From contig NZ_KB902312.1 in NCBI RefSeq assembly GCF_000379485.1, positions 124,277-188,276 on the forward strand: a DNA stretch of 64,000 nucleotides, given 5' to 3'. Each line of letters opens with the position of its first letter. Position 1 is the first letter of the stretch. A model generated the notes under the pieces. It saw only the letters and a list, made by a program, of their open reading frames with translations. It had not been told where the DNA came from and did not search any database. Below, in pieces: positions 52,633 through 62,894 of the stretch. The translations under genes were made by a program, and so were the position numbers. The DNA comes from Wenxinia marina DSM 24838 (GTDB lineage: Bacteria; Pseudomonadota; Alphaproteobacteria; Rhodobacterales; Rhodobacteraceae).

Positions 52633-55127
52633 TCCCGGGCGCGTAGCACCCCCGCCGGCCGGGCGGCAAGCGGGCGCAGCGCGAACAGCAGCCCCGCCGC
52701 CAGCGACGCCAGCACGCCCCCCGCGACGATGGCCAGCGCGTTCGGCCAGACCACCTGGAAGTCGCTCTCCATCACGAAGACCGACACCGCCCAGCCGCCC
52801 GCTATCCCCGCCGCCAGCGCCACCGTGCCGGCGGCGAGCCCCAGCAGCGCGGCCCGGAGGGCGAAGCTGAGGAGGATGCGCCCCCGCGTCGCGCCCAGCG
52901 TCTTGAGCACCGCGCTCTCGTAGGTCCGCACCCGCTCTCCCGCCAGCGCGGCGCCGATCAGCACCATGAACCCGGTCAGCAGCGTCGCCGCCGCGCCCCA
53001 GCGGGTGGCCGAGGCGATGCCGCCGACGAGGCGCGCCACCTCGTCCACCACGTCGCGGATGCGGATCGCGGTGATGTTGGGATAGGCGTCCGCAAGGTCG
53101 CGCAGGATGGCCGTCTCGGCCTCTTCCTCGGCATAGACGGTGGCGATCCAGGTGTGCGGCGCGCCCTGCAGGGCCGAGGGGTTCATCGACATCACGAAGG
53201 CGATGCCGGCGCTCTGGAAATCCACGTCGCGGAAGTTGGCGATGGTCCCGGTGATCTCGCGCCCCAGCACGTTCACGCCGATCGTGTCGCCGATCTGCAG
53301 GCCGATCTCCTCGGCCTCGGCGGCGGAGAAGCTGATGAGCGGCGGGCCGTCGTAGTCCGCCGGCCACCACTCGCCGGTGAGCGAGCGCGTCCCCTCGGGC
53401 GGCTCGGCCGAATAGGTCAGGCCGCGGTCGCCCTGGACGACCCAGTGGTCCGTCACCTCGGAGGCGGGGCGGCCGTTGATGGTCGAAATGATGCCGCGCA
53501 GCATCGGCGCGGCGTCGACGTTGCTCACCGCCGGGTCGTCGTCCAGCCGGGCGCGGAAGCCGTCGATCTGGTCCGGCTGGATGTCGACGAAGAAGTAGGA
53601 CGGCGCCCGCTCGGGCAGCTCGCCCTGGATCGCGCGGCGCAGGTTGCCGTCGATCTGACCCACCGCGGCGAGGACGGCGAGGCCGAGGCCGAGGGACAGG
53701 ACCACCGGCACGGCCTCGTCTCCACGCCCGATCGCGCCGAGGGCGAGGCGCAGCGCCGGCCGGCCGCGCGCGGCGCGGGTGCCGAGGCGGGCGAGGAGTC
53801 GCGCGACGATGGCGGCGAGGGCGAGGAGCGCGAGCGCCCCGGCGATGCCGCCCGCGGTCCAGAGCGTCAGACGGACGGTGCCGGTCAGCAGGCTGGCGGC
53901 GCCGAGCAGGATCGCGATCAGGACCAGCGTCGCCAGCGCCCACGGCCAGCGCGGCCACGTCGTCTTGGCCCCCGGCGCATCGCGGAACAGGGCGGCGGCG
54001 CGGATGTCCAGCGTCCGCGACAGCGGCCACAGGGTGAAGATCGCGGCGGCGAGCGCCCCGTAGAGCGCCGCCTCGGCCAGCGGCGCGGGGTAGAGGCGGA
54101 ACTCGGCGGGGATCGGCAGCCGCGCCTCGATCAGCGGCGCGAGGGCCAGCGGGATGCCGGCGCCGAGGATCAGGCCCGCCACGATGCCGAGCAGCGTCAG
54201 GGCCGCGATCTCGGCGCTGTAGGTCAGCAGGATCGTCCGCCCGGTCGCGCCCAGCGTCTTCAGCGTCGCGATGGCGCCGGTCTTGCCGGCGATGTAGGCG
54301 CGCACGGCGGAGGAGACGCCGACGCCGCCGACGGCGAGGCCCGACAGGCCGATCAGGATCAGGAAGCTGCCGAGCCGGTCGACGAACGCCTCCATCCCGC
54401 CCGCGCCGCGCCGGGCGTCCCGCCAGCGCAGGCCGCTGCCCTCGAACCGCGCCTCGGCCTCCTCCTCCAGCGCGCCGAGGTCCGCCTCCGGCGGCAGGTC
54501 GAGGCGGTAGGCGGTGTCGAACAGGGTCCCCTCCGTGATGAGGCCCGAGCCGTCGAGGCTGGCCCGCCGCAGGATCGTCTTCGGCGCGAGGCCGAAACCG
54601 CCGGCGGCGTTGTCGGGGTAGCGGTCGAGGATGGCGGTGAGGGTCAGATCCCGGGTGCCGAGCCGGAACGTCTCGCCGGGCGTCAGGCCCAGCCGGTCGG
54701 CCAGCACCCGCTCCATCACCGCGCCGCCGTCCGCCAGCGCCTCGTCCAGCGGCAGGCGCGGGTCCAGCTCCAGCGCGCCGAGGAGGGGATAGGCGGCGTC
54801 GACCGCCTTCACCTCGGTCAGCGCCCGGTCCTCGCCGACGGTGGCGAGGGAGCGGAACTCGACGGTTTCGGAGACGCGGGTGGCGACGTCCTCCATCCAG
54901 GCGCGTTCGTCGTCGGTGGCGAAGCGGTAGGTGAAGGTGATCTCGGCGTCTCCGCCCAGAAGCGTCGCCCCTTCGCGCGCGAGGCCGGCGCCGATGGCGG
55001 AGCGGACGGTGCCGACGGCCGCGATGGCCGCGACGCCGAGGGCGAGGCAGAGGAGGAAGATGCGGAAGCCCGCGAGGCCGCCGCGCAGGTCCCGCGCGGC
55101 GAGGCGGAGGGGGAGCGGCGGGGTCAT
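52629..55127 (-). CDS. ABC transporter permease, FtsX/YbbP-like
   Basis: 832 residues: an N-terminal membrane segment (GFRIFLLCLALGVAAIAAVG), a periplasmic domain (about 45-245), then a block of membrane segments, a second periplasmic domain with TYSAEPPEGTRSLTGEWW, and a final triplet of segments ending LLFALRPLAARPAGVLRARE. This is the YbbP-type duplicated FtsX layout. With the LolD-like ATPase next to it (55643) it probably extrudes lipophilic compounds or proteins from the membrane, like YbbAP or LolCDE. Its stop overlaps the GGCT-like start. Confidence 0.9.
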   Translation of the reverse strand: MTPPLPLRLAARDLRGGLAGFRIFLLCLALGVAAIAAVGTVRSAIGAGLAREGATLLGGDAEITFTYRFATDDERAWMEDVATRVSETVEFRSLATVGEDRALTEVKAVDAAYPLLGALELDPRLPLDEALADGGAVMERVLADRLGLTPGETFRLGTRDLTLTAILDRYPDNAAGGFGLAPKTILRRASLDGSGLITEGTLFDTAYRLDLPPEADLGALEEEAEARFEGSGLRWRDARRGAGGMEAFVDRLGSFLILIGLSGLAVGGVGVSSAVRAYIAGKTGAIATLKTLGATGRTILLTYSAEIAALTLLGIVAGLILGAGIPLALAPLIEARLPIPAEFRLYPAPLAEAALYGALAAAIFTLWPLSRTLDIRAAALFRDAPGAKTTWPRWPWALATLVLIAILLGAASLLTGTVRLTLWTAGGIAGALALLALAAIVARLLARLGTRAARGRPALRLALGAIGRGDEAVPVVLSLGLGLAVLAAVGQIDGNLRRAIQGELPERAPSYFFVDIQPDQIDGFRARLDDDPAVSNVDAAPMLRGIISTINGRPASEVTDHWVVQGDRGLTYSAEPPEGTRSLTGEWWPADYDGPPLISFSAAEAEEIGLQIGDTIGVNVLGREITGTIANFRDVDFQSAGIAFVMSMNPSALQGAPHTWIATVYAEEEAETAILRDLADAYPNITAIRIRDVVDEVARLVGGIASATRWGAAATLLTGFMVLIGAALAGERVRTYESAVLKTLGATRGRILLSFALRAALLGLAAGTVALAAGIAGGWAVSVFVMESDFQVVWPNALAIVAGGVLASLAAGLLFALRPLAARPAGVLRARE

Positions 55128-55642
55128 GGGCGAGCGGTCCGCGGTGCGCCGGGTGCGAGGGCGGAGGGGGGTGTCGGTCCGTGATCCCGCCCCGGGCCTG
55201 ACCCCGGCCCCCGATGCGGGGGGCGCTCGCCGAGGGTTTGATCGAGGGGGGTCACGTTGACCCGTCGAGGTCCCGGCTCAAGGCCGGGACGGGTGGGGCC
55301 AGGGGTACCGCAATGCCGAACCCGCCCCGGGCCTGGCCCGGGGCCTCGATCTACAGGGCGCATCCTAAACATGGGGCGCACGTCTGCCCCCCGTGGCCGC
55401 GGCTCGAAGCCGGGGCCAGTTGCTCCGGTGAGCGCCGTCACTCCGCCGCCTCCGCCCGGTCGCCTGGCTCGATCCGGCCGGCTCAAGGCCGTGACGGGTG
55501 GGGCCAAGGGTACCGCAATGCCGAACCCGCCCCGGGCCTGACCCGGGGCCTCGATCCACAGGGCGCATCCTAAACATGGGGCGCACGTCTGCCCCCCGAG
55601 GTCCAGACTTGAGGCCGGGGCCGGTTGCTCCGGTTTGCGCCG
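55128..55642. repeat. Gene-free stretch with a 205-bp tandem duplication (55272-55681)
   Basis: 515 bases between the YbbP-like permease and its ATPase. Two units with a period of exactly 205 bases (55272-55476 and 55477-55681) differ at few positions: the same segments CAATGCCGAACCCGCCCCGG and CATCCTAAACATGGGGCGCA start at 55311 and 55361 and recur 205 bases later. Unit 2 runs about 40 bases into the ATPase gene, so unit 1 carries a copy of its 3' end, including the stop (55438-55440). Palindromic CCCGGGCCTGACCCGGGG units lie in both. Confidence 0.9.
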
Positions 55643-56338
55643 TCACTCCGCCGCCTCCGCCCGATCCCCAGGCTCGATCCGGCCGTCCCGCAGGCGCACC
55701 ACGCGGTTGCAGCGCGTCGCCAGGCGCTCGTCGTGGGTGACGAGGACCAGCGTCGCGCCGTGGCGGTCGCGCAGGTCGAAGAGAAGGTCGGCGATGGCGC
55801 GTCCCGTCGCGGCGTCGAGGTTGCCCGTCGGCTCGTCCGCCAGCAGCAGCCGCGGCCGCGGCGCGGCGGCGCGGGCGAGCGCCACGCGCTGCTGCTCGCC
55901 CCCCGACAGCTGCGCCGGGTAATGGTCCGCCCGGTCCGCCATCCCGACCGACCGCAGCTCGGCCGCGGCGCGGTCCCAGGCGTCGCGCGCGCCGGCCAGT
56001 TCCAGCGGCGTCGCCACGTTCTCGAGAGCGGTCATCGTCGGGATCAGGTGGAAGGACTGGAACACCACCCCCATATTGTCCCGGCGGAACCGCGCCAGCG
56101 CGTCCTCGTCCAGCGCCGTCAGGTCGTACCCCATGGCTGCGACGCGGCCGCCGGTGGCGCGCTCCAGCCCGCCCAGGATCATGAGGAGCGACGACTTGCC
56201 CGACCCGCTAGGACCGACCAGCCCCACACTCTCGCCCAGCCCGACCGACAGGTCGATCCCGTGCAGGATCTCCACCGGGCCGGCGTTGCCGTCCAGCGTC
56301 AGGCGGACGTCGGCGAGCGACAGGACGGGATCGGGCAA
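55643..56338 (-). CDS. ABC transporter ATP-binding protein, LolD/YbbA-like
   Basis: 231 residues from a TTG at 56338, the start that fits AAGGAG 8 bases before it and the family's N-terminus; no ATG or GTG lies near. Walker [10 protein letters not shown], signature [15 protein letters not shown], Walker [13 protein letters not shown] and VTHDE are all present, with [21 protein letters not shown] typical of LolD/MacB-like exporters. It works with the FtsX-like permease 515 bases downstream. The last about 40 bases of the gene are duplicated in the intergenic repeat. Confidence 0.9.
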   Translation of the reverse strand: MPDPVLSLADVRLTLDGNAGPVEILHGIDLSVGLGESVGLVGPSGSGKSSLLMILGGLERATGGRVAAMGYDLTALDEDALARFRRDNMGVVFQSFHLIPTMTALENVATPLELAGARDAWDRAAAELRSVGMADRADHYPAQLSGGEQQRVALARAAAPRPRLLLADEPTGNLDAATGRAIADLLFDLRDRHGATLVLVTHDERLATRCNRVVRLRDGRIEPGDRAEAAE

Positions 56339-56373
56339 GGGGCGGGCTCCTTCCGGGCGCGGTCCTGTCCGAT

Positions 56374-57014
56374 ATGGACCGGGCGCCGGGCTCCGCAAGC
56401 TCGCTCTCGGCCTGTTCATCCTGTTTCCCGGCGGCGCCATCGCCGAGACCGTGGTCGCCGCGCTGGGAGACAGCCTGACCGCGGGCTACGGCCTGCCGAC
56501 GGAGGAGGGGTTCGTGCCGACGCTGCAGGCGTGGCTCGACGAGGCGGGCGCCGACGTGCGGCTGGTCAACGCCGGCGTCTCGGGCGACACGACGGCCGGC
56601 GGCCTGTCCCGCGTGGACTGGACCCTGACCGACGACGTGGACGCGCTGATCGTGGAGCTGGGCGGCAACGACATGCTCCGCGGCCTCGATCCCGCCGCGG
56701 CGCGGGAGAACATCGCCGGCATTCTCGACGCGGCGACGGCGGCGGGGGTCGACATCCTCCTCGTCGGGCTGGCCGCGCCGGGCAATTACGGGCCGGACTA
56801 CAAGGCGGAGTTCGACGCGATCTGGCCCGAACTGTCCGAGGAGTACGGCACGCTCCTCTACCCCGACTTCTTCGCCGGGATCTCGGAGGGCGACAGGGCG
56901 GGCGCCGCGGCGCGATGGCTGCAATCGGACGGCATCCATCCCAACGCAGCAGGGGTGGAGCGGATCGTGGATGCGATCGGCCCCGTCGTTCTCGACCTCG
57001 TGCGCGGGGACTGA
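56374..57014 (+). CDS. GDSL arylesterase/thioesterase (TesA-like), start unresolved
   Basis: The protein body is clear: signal-peptide-like LRKLALGLFILFPGGAIAE, block I ALGDSLTAGYGL, NAGVSGDTTAGGL, block III ELGGNDMLRG and block V SDGIHPNAAG, i.e. TesA-type lysophospholipase/arylesterase, exported. No ATG, GTG or TTG lies in frame before the signal peptide. The ATG at 56374 (MDRAPG) is in the +1 frame relative to it. Either a frameshift (real or sequencing) or a rare start codon such as CTG is needed. It is divergent from the LolD-like gene across 35 bases. Confidence 0.7.
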
Positions 57015-57358
57015 CACGGCCCGGCCGGCTGGTCCTGACCCGGCCGGCGGCCGAGGTGGCGGCCCTCGCAGGCCGGGGCGCGGCGCCGGAGCAGAAGCCG
57101 CTCTTCGACATTCAGCCCGGTCAGCCGGTCCTGACGCTGACGCCCGGCGATCTGGGGGGCTGGCTGGAGGGGAGCGAGGCGGAGGCGGCGGCGCTGATGT
57201 GGCCGGTCTCGGGCGGGACGCTGCGGGTGGAGCCGGCGGAGGGGGTGGACCGGAGGGGCCTTAGGCGGTGTTTGAACGCGGTCCGCGAGGCGGCGCCCGT
57301 CCAAGTCGGTCCAACCCGTCCCGGGCCTGACCCGGGACCTCGGCCAATCAGCCGATGA
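57011..57358 (+). pseudogene. Possible degenerate ORF, resembling the start of SOS-response-associated (SRAP) proteins
   Basis: An open frame directly after the esterase stop, with no standard start codon (a CTG overlaps the stop) and no ribosome site. The translation TRPGRLVLTRPAAEVAALAG resembles the N-terminus of SRAP/YedK proteins (MCGR-type start) but without the catalytic Cys2. Then LFDIQPGQPVLTLTPGDL and MWPVSGGTLRVEPAEG, running into CCCGGGCCTGACCCGGG palindromes. It could equally be a chance frame in GC-rich DNA. The rest of the 468-base gap (57015-57482) is palindromic repeat (57318-57400). Confidence 0.3.
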
Positions 57359-57400
57359 CCTTCGCGCCGCGGGGCCCCGGGTCAGGCCCGGGGCGAGATC
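57318..57400. repeat. Palindromic CCCGGGCC units after the esterase region
   Basis: CCCGGGCCTGACCCGGGACC (about 57320) and, inverted, GGGGCCCCGGGTCAGGCCCG (about 57371) form a dyad of the dispersed palindrome family. It sits between convergent genes and could terminate both. Confidence 0.65.
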
Positions 57401-57482
57401 CCTGGGGCTCCAGGGGCGCGCTCGGTTCGAGGCTGTCCCCAGGAGCTGGCCAGCCGAGAGCGTCGCCCGCCGCCCCCGTCCC

Positions 57483-58193
57483 TCACAGATACCCGTTCTC
57501 GAACCGCACCAATTCTTCGTAGCTGAAGACCGGCCGCAGCGGCCCGTCGTCCGCGGCGCGGTAGTTCGGATCCTGCGGCAGGCAGCCGCGGCCGCACAGC
57601 TGGCGCACCGTCATCGTGTCGGTGTCGACGTACCACAGCCGCCCGCCGGGGGTGGAGATGTAACCGTCGACGTCCAGCGACGCGTCCGACCGCATGTCCT
57701 GGCTGGTCGGAAACTCCGAGGCGTAGAGCGGGCTGTAGGTGGAATGGGTGTGGAACGAGGCCAGCACGGTCATCCCGGGGGGAATCGCCGGCAGGGCGCA
57801 GCCCGCCTCGACCCCGGCCGAGTACGGCGTGCGCATGTAGTTGCCGTTCGGATCGAGGCCGATGTAGCCGCAATATTCCCGGTTCTCGCGGAACGAGACG
57901 AGCTGGATTTCCCGCAGGATGCCGGTGACGAAGGCCCGCTCGGGGCCCGACCCGGTCGCCTCGGCCACCGGCGGGCGCGCACGGGGCGCCATGGCGGCCA
58001 TGCGCGGCGCCACCGTGCCCGCCAGCGACATGTCCTGAGCCGACCCACGCGGCGTGTTCGCCGGGCCGGGCCGCGGTCCTATGGCGATCGTCGGAACGCC
58101 TGCTCCGCCCGTCGGCGCGGGGCCGCAGGCCGACAGGGCGCCCAGAGACAGCAGCAACAGCGCCGCGGCGCCCCGAAGACGACGCGGCGCCAC
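57483..58193 (-). CDS. Lipoprotein with DUF4329-like (JAMM-type) domain
   Basis: 236 residues from a GTG at 58193 giving APRRLRGAAALLLLSLGALSAC, a lipoprotein signal with lipobox LSAC. The C-terminal about 130 residues contain REYCGYIGLDPNGNYMR, then ASFHTHSTYSPLYASEFPTS QD and DVDGYISTPGGRLWYVDTDT: the HxH...D pattern and YISTP strand recall DUF4329/JAB1-type metallopeptidases. Several cysteines may form disulfides. The enzyme activity is inferred only from the motif. It follows the cold-shock gene by 5 bases. Confidence 0.7.
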   Translation of the reverse strand: MAPRRLRGAAALLLLSLGALSACGPAPTGGAGVPTIAIGPRPGPANTPRGSAQDMSLAGTVAPRMAAMAPRARPPVAEATGSGPERAFVTGILREIQLVSFRENREYCGYIGLDPNGNYMRTPYSAGVEAGCALPAIPPGMTVLASFHTHSTYSPLYASEFPTSQDMRSDASLDVDGYISTPGGRLWYVDTDTMTVRQLCGRGCLPQDPNYRAADDGPLRPVFSYEELVRFENGYL

Positions 58194-58198
58194 GGATG

Positions 58199-58405
58199 TC
58201 AGGCCAGCGCCAGGTTGATCGCCGATTCGCGGCCGTCGCGGCCGCTCTCGATGTCGAACGTGACCTTCTGGTTGTCGCGCAGGCCGGTCAGGCCCGATCG
58301 TTCGACCGCGGAGATGTGGACGAACACGTCCTTGCTGCCGCCGTCGGGCGCGATGAAACCGTAGCCCTTGGTGGCGTTGAACCATTTCACGGTGCCGGTG
58401 GCCAT
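58199..58405 (-). CDS. Cold-shock domain protein (CspA family)
   Basis: 68 residues: [20 protein letters not shown], with RNP1 KGYGFI and RNP2 VFVHI, and the end [22 protein letters not shown], a complete CspA-type OB fold. It binds single-stranded RNA/DNA and acts as an RNA chaperone. GAGGAGAAGG precedes the ATG. A promoter candidate at 58531-58559 gives a leader of about 120 bases, as usual for cold-shock genes. The lipoprotein gene follows at 5 bases and may be cotranscribed. Confidence 0.95.
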   Translation of the reverse strand: MATGTVKWFNATKGYGFIAPDGGSKDVFVHISAVERSGLTGLRDNQKVTFDIESGRDGRESAINLALA

Positions 58406-58530
58406 CGTGAACCTTCTCCTCGTCTCGTATCTTCCGCTCGCGTAATTGCAGCGGGCCGGCTGTCGTCAGTGCTGATCGAAGACTGGGCCGGGGTCGGAGA
58501 CAGCAGTCGATAGATAACGGCGCGTCCCCG

Positions 58531-58559
58531 ACTATCGGCCGGGTTGCGAACCAGATCAA
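58531..58559 (-). promoter_or_regulatory. Candidate cold-shock gene promoter
   Basis: Minus strand: TTGATC (58559-58554), 17 bases, GATAGT (58536-58531). It implies a 5' leader of about 120 bases. The rest of the gene-free stretch 58406-58752 holds nothing I can name. Confidence 0.45.
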
Positions 58560-58752
58560 GCCTCGACCGCGGAGGGCGGGGCCGGTCGGCGCCGATCGGC
58601 GTTCGGCGCGCCCGAATCTCGGCCGGATAGCGCTGCGGCCCGGCACTGGTCGGATGATGGGGATGCGTGTGCTGCGACGCAGCGAACGGCTGCCTGGCTT
58701 CAGGCGCAGGAGTCGAAGGTGGTCGGTGCTTGGGAGCGCCTTCGCGGACCGA

Positions 58753-58950
58753 TCAGGCTGCCTCGGCCTGCCGTCGGTCGACGGGCTGCGGACGCGCGGC
58801 GCGGGGGATCATCAGCAGGCCGGCCGACAGCGGGCCGGACAGGACCCAGATCGCGATCGCGGCAAGGAGCGGGACGTCCAGCAAGAGCCAACTGGCCGCT
58901 CCGCCGGCAAACCCGGCGATGCTTGCGATGAGGACGACGATCACGCCCAT
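58753..58950 (-). CDS. Small membrane protein of unknown function
   Basis: 65 residues: two membrane segments, MGVIVVLIASIAGFAGGAAS and PLLAAIAIWVLSGPLSAGLL, then a basic tail RAARPQPVDRRQAEAA. GGGAGA at 6 bases before the ATG and a good promoter at 59070-59098 support a real gene with a leader of about 110 bases. I do not recognise a family. It lies between the histidine phosphatase gene and the cold-shock gene, all on one strand. Confidence 0.65.
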   Translation of the reverse strand: MGVIVVLIASIAGFAGGAASWLLLDVPLLAAIAIWVLSGPLSAGLLMIPRAARPQPVDRRQAEAA

Positions 58951-59069
58951 TCCGACTCTCCCGACTTGTCCGCCCGCCCAGATGGCAGGGTGATTCTGGC
59001 CCGATTAAGGCGAACGCGTGGAGCGGACCGGGCCTGTACGATGAGTTCCTATGCGGTCTCCTGCACTGA

Positions 59070-59098
59070 ATTATTAACACCGCGCGCGCCAAAATCAA
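59070..59098 (-). promoter_or_regulatory. Promoter of the small membrane protein gene
   Basis: Minus strand: TTGATT (59098-59093), 17 bases, AATAAT (59075-59070). It is the most consensus-like promoter in this part of the window, 14 bases beyond the end of the histidine phosphatase gene. Confidence 0.6.
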
Positions 59099-59111
59099 CC
59101 TCTGGTTGTTT

Positions 59112-59606
59112 TCAGGGCATTCCGTAGGTCAGATCCCGCCGCCGTACGCTCCCCTCCGGGCCCCCGCCTTCGAGGATGGCGATCTGCCCGTACGTGGCCG
59201 GCGGCAGGCCCGGTGCCCCCAGTTCGGCCCACAGCGCCGCGAGGTTGCGCTGGTTGCCGACCCAGACCGCCGCGCCCTCCGGCCCCGAGGCCGCGACGAG
59301 CGCGCCGGGCAGGTCGAATCCGCGATAGACCACCGGCGTCAGCCCGCGATCGGCGGCGAGGGCGGCGGCCGTGTCGCGGTTGCGCTGGCGATCGGGGATC
59401 AGGATGGCCGAGATGGGTTCCCCCGCCAGAGCCTCTGGCAATGCCGCGGCCCGCGCGCGCTCCGCCGGCGTGAGCGCGTCCGCCCAGCCGTCGCGGTCGG
59501 CGTGGCGCAGGACGATGATCGTCCAGGCCCGGTCCGGCGGCGCCGCCGGCGCGCACGCGGCCACGAGCAGTCCCGCCGCCAGCCCCAGCCACGTCCGCCT
59601 GTCCAT
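59112..59606 (-). CDS. Exported histidine phosphatase family protein
   Basis: 164 residues with a lipoprotein-like signal (MDRRTWLGLAAGLLVAACAP, lipobox VAAC). The RHG-type motif is VLRHADRDGWADALTPAER and the second part has AILIPDRQRNRDTAAALA; the C-terminal His of the family is not obvious. It is short, and may be a minimal or inactive phosphatase. It starts 31 bases downstream of the CoA transferase stop, on the same strand. Confidence 0.75.
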   Translation of the reverse strand: MDRRTWLGLAAGLLVAACAPAAPPDRAWTIIVLRHADRDGWADALTPAERARAAALPEALAGEPISAILIPDRQRNRDTAAALAADRGLTPVVYRGFDLPGALVAASGPEGAAVWVGNQRNLAALWAELGAPGLPPATYGQIAILEGGGPEGSVRRRDLTYGMP

Positions 59607-59637
59607 GCGCCGCCTCCCTCGTCCCCCTGCCGTAAGG

Positions 59638-60831
<1,194 letters not shown>

Positions 60832-60968
60832 GTCCGCTCCCTGCCGGATCGCGCGCATCCTGCGCGGGGGGCCACCTGCGCGCAATCGCGGATCCGGCGC
60901 GGCTGCCCGGTGGTGGCGGATCGGGTCCGGCCCTGCCGGGCCGGACCCGCCGGGGCGCTGCCCCGGAC

Positions 60969-61004
60969 CCCGGGATATTTATGGCTCGATGAGAGGGAGG
61001 GCGG
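60969..61004 (+). repeat. GGGATATTT intergenic repeat, copy 3
   Basis: Reads CCCCGGGATATTTATGGCTC then GATGAGAGGGAGGGCGGG, preceded by GGGGCGCTGCCCCGGACC as in copy 1. It lies in the 187-base gap after the lpdA stop. The preceding GTCCGGCCCTGCCGGGCCGGAC (about 60928-60949, in two pieces) is a further dyad and may be the lpdA terminator. Confidence 0.7.
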
Positions 61005-61018
61005 GGGCACGCCGTCCG

Positions 61019-62407
61019 TCAGGCGTGGATCGCGCCGTCGCCGAGGGCGAGGGCGGCCTCGCGCACCGCCTCGGACCAGGTCGGGTGGGCGTGGCAGGTG
61101 CGGGCGATGTCCTCGGCCGCGGCGCCGAACTCCATCGCGACGCAGACCTCGTGGATGAGGTCGCCGGCGCCGGGGCCGATGATGTGGCAGCCGAGGACGC
61201 GATCGGTCTCCTTGTCGGCGAGGATCTTGACGAAGCCGTCGCCGGCGAAGACCGCCTTGGCCCGCGCGTTGCCCATGAAGGGGAACTTGCCGACCCGGTA
61301 GGCGCGGCCGGCCTCCTTCAGCTGCTCCTCGGTTGCGCCGACGGCGGCGACCTCGGGGTGGGTGTAGATGACCGAGGGGATCACCTCGTAGTTCACGTGG
61401 CCCTTCTGGCCGGCGAGGATCTCGGCGATGGCGACGCCCTCGTCCTCGGCCTTGTGGGCCAGCATGGGGCCGGGGATCGCGTCGCCGATGGCGTAGATGC
61501 CCTTTGCGCTGGTGGCGTAGTGCGCGTCGACCTTGATCTGACCGCGCTCCGTCAGCTCCACCCCCAGCTCCGTCAGGCCCAGCCCGTCATGGAACGGCTT
61601 GCGGCCGGTGGAGACCAGCACCGCGTCCGCCTCGAGCGTCTGCTCGCTGTCGTCCTTGCGGTTCTTCCAGGTGACGCTTGCGCGGCCGTCCTTCGCGGTG
61701 GCCGACTGAACCGCGGCACCGAGGATGAATTCCAGCCCCTGCTTCTTGAGGATGCGCTGGAAGGTGCGGCCGACCTCGGCGTCCATGCCCGGCGTGATGT
61801 GGTCGAGATATTCGACCACGGTCACCTTCGACCCCAGGCGGGCGTAGACCGATCCCAGCTCCAGCCCGATGACGCCGGCGCCGATCACGACCATCTCCTT
61901 CGGGATCGCCTTGAGCGTGAGCGCCCCGGTGGATGTGACGATCGTCTCCTCGTCCACCTCGACGCCCTTCAGCGCCGTCGGCTCGGAGCCCGTCGCGATG
62001 ACGATGTTCTTCGCCTCGTGCACGTCGTCGCCGACCTTGACCTTGCCGGCCTCGGGGATCGACCCCCAGCCCTTCAGCCAGTCGATCTTGTTCTTCTTGA
62101 ACAGGAACTCGATGCCGGACGTGTTCATGCCGATCGTCTCGTCCTTGTAGGCGAGCATCTTCGGCCAGTCGATCCTGGGCGCATCGACCTCGACACCCAT
62201 CCTGGCGAAGTTCTCCTCCGCCTCGTGGACCATGTGGCTGGCGTGGAGCAGGGCCTTCGACGGGATGCAGCCGATGTTGAGGCAGGTGCCGCCCAGCGTC
62301 TCGCGCCCCTCGACGCAGGCGACCTTGAGGCCCAGCTGGGCCGCCTTGATCGCGCAGACATAGCCGCCGGGGCCGGAGCCGATCACGATGAGGTCGTAGG
62401 AGGCCAT
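61019..62407 (-). CDS. lpdA: Dihydrolipoyl dehydrogenase (E3)
   Basis: 462 residues from the ATG at 62407 (AGGA before it; a TTG two codons upstream is possible). FAD site [20 protein letters not shown], redox disulfide [18 protein letters not shown] site [20 protein letters not shown] and the His-Glu active-site region [20 protein letters not shown] are all present. It reoxidises lipoamide of the 2-oxoglutarate dehydrogenase complex, and is last in the cluster odhB - small ORF - MAPEG - lpdA. Confidence 0.95.
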   Translation of the reverse strand: MASYDLIVIGSGPGGYVCAIKAAQLGLKVACVEGRETLGGTCLNIGCIPSKALLHASHMVHEAEENFARMGVEVDAPRIDWPKMLAYKDETIGMNTSGIEFLFKKNKIDWLKGWGSIPEAGKVKVGDDVHEAKNIVIATGSEPTALKGVEVDEETIVTSTGALTLKAIPKEMVVIGAGVIGLELGSVYARLGSKVTVVEYLDHITPGMDAEVGRTFQRILKKQGLEFILGAAVQSATAKDGRASVTWKNRKDDSEQTLEADAVLVSTGRKPFHDGLGLTELGVELTERGQIKVDAHYATSAKGIYAIGDAIPGPMLAHKAEDEGVAIAEILAGQKGHVNYEVIPSVIYTHPEVAAVGATEEQLKEAGRAYRVGKFPFMGNARAKAVFAGDGFVKILADKETDRVLGCHIIGPGAGDLIHEVCVAMEFGAAAEDIARTCHAHPTWSEAVREAALALGDGAIHA

Positions 62408-62465
62408 GTTCAACGTTCCTTTCGTCGCCGGGCGTCCATCGGGGATAGCCGCCCGGCCGCTTGGG

Positions 62466-62879
62466 TCAAGTCAGAAGGGCGATCAGCAGCATCGCCACGG
62501 TGGCGAGCCAGCCGACGGCCCAGATCAGCGAGCGCCAGGGCCGCAGGCCCAGCCAGTAGGCGGGGACATAGAGGATGCGGGCGCCGAGGTAGGTCCAGGC
62601 GAGGACCGCGGTCAGGCCGCTGGTCTTGTCGCCGAGGACGAGGACGACGACCGCGAGGGTGAACAGGATCAGCCCCTCGAAATGGTTGTTCAGCGCCCGG
62701 AACAGCCGGCCTGTCCGGTCGCTCACCTGATCCTCCAGCCGCCCGCCGAGGCGCGAGGGATCGCGCGCGCTCATCGTCTTGCCGGGGCCGAGCTCGAGGT
62801 TGGCGGGGACGGACATGAGCACGTACTGCACGACCTGCAGCAGGCCGGCGAGCGTCAGGACGTGGAGTTCGGGGATCAT
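62466..62879 (-). CDS. MAPEG-family membrane protein
   Basis: 137 residues with four membrane segments and the family stretch [29 protein letters not shown], with the conserved R-x-x-R-A-x-x-N-x-x-E pattern. MAPEG proteins in bacteria are small, with uncertain function, perhaps glutathione-linked. The location between odhB and lpdA recurs in Rhodobacteraceae (my recollection). It begins after a large palindromic array. Confidence 0.88.
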   Translation of the reverse strand: MIPELHVLTLAGLLQVVQYVLMSVPANLELGPGKTMSARDPSRLGGRLEDQVSDRTGRLFRALNNHFEGLILFTLAVVVLVLGDKTSGLTAVLAWTYLGARILYVPAYWLGLRPWRSLIWAVGWLATVAMLLIALLT

Positions 62880-62894
62880 GGGGCGAAGGCTCCG

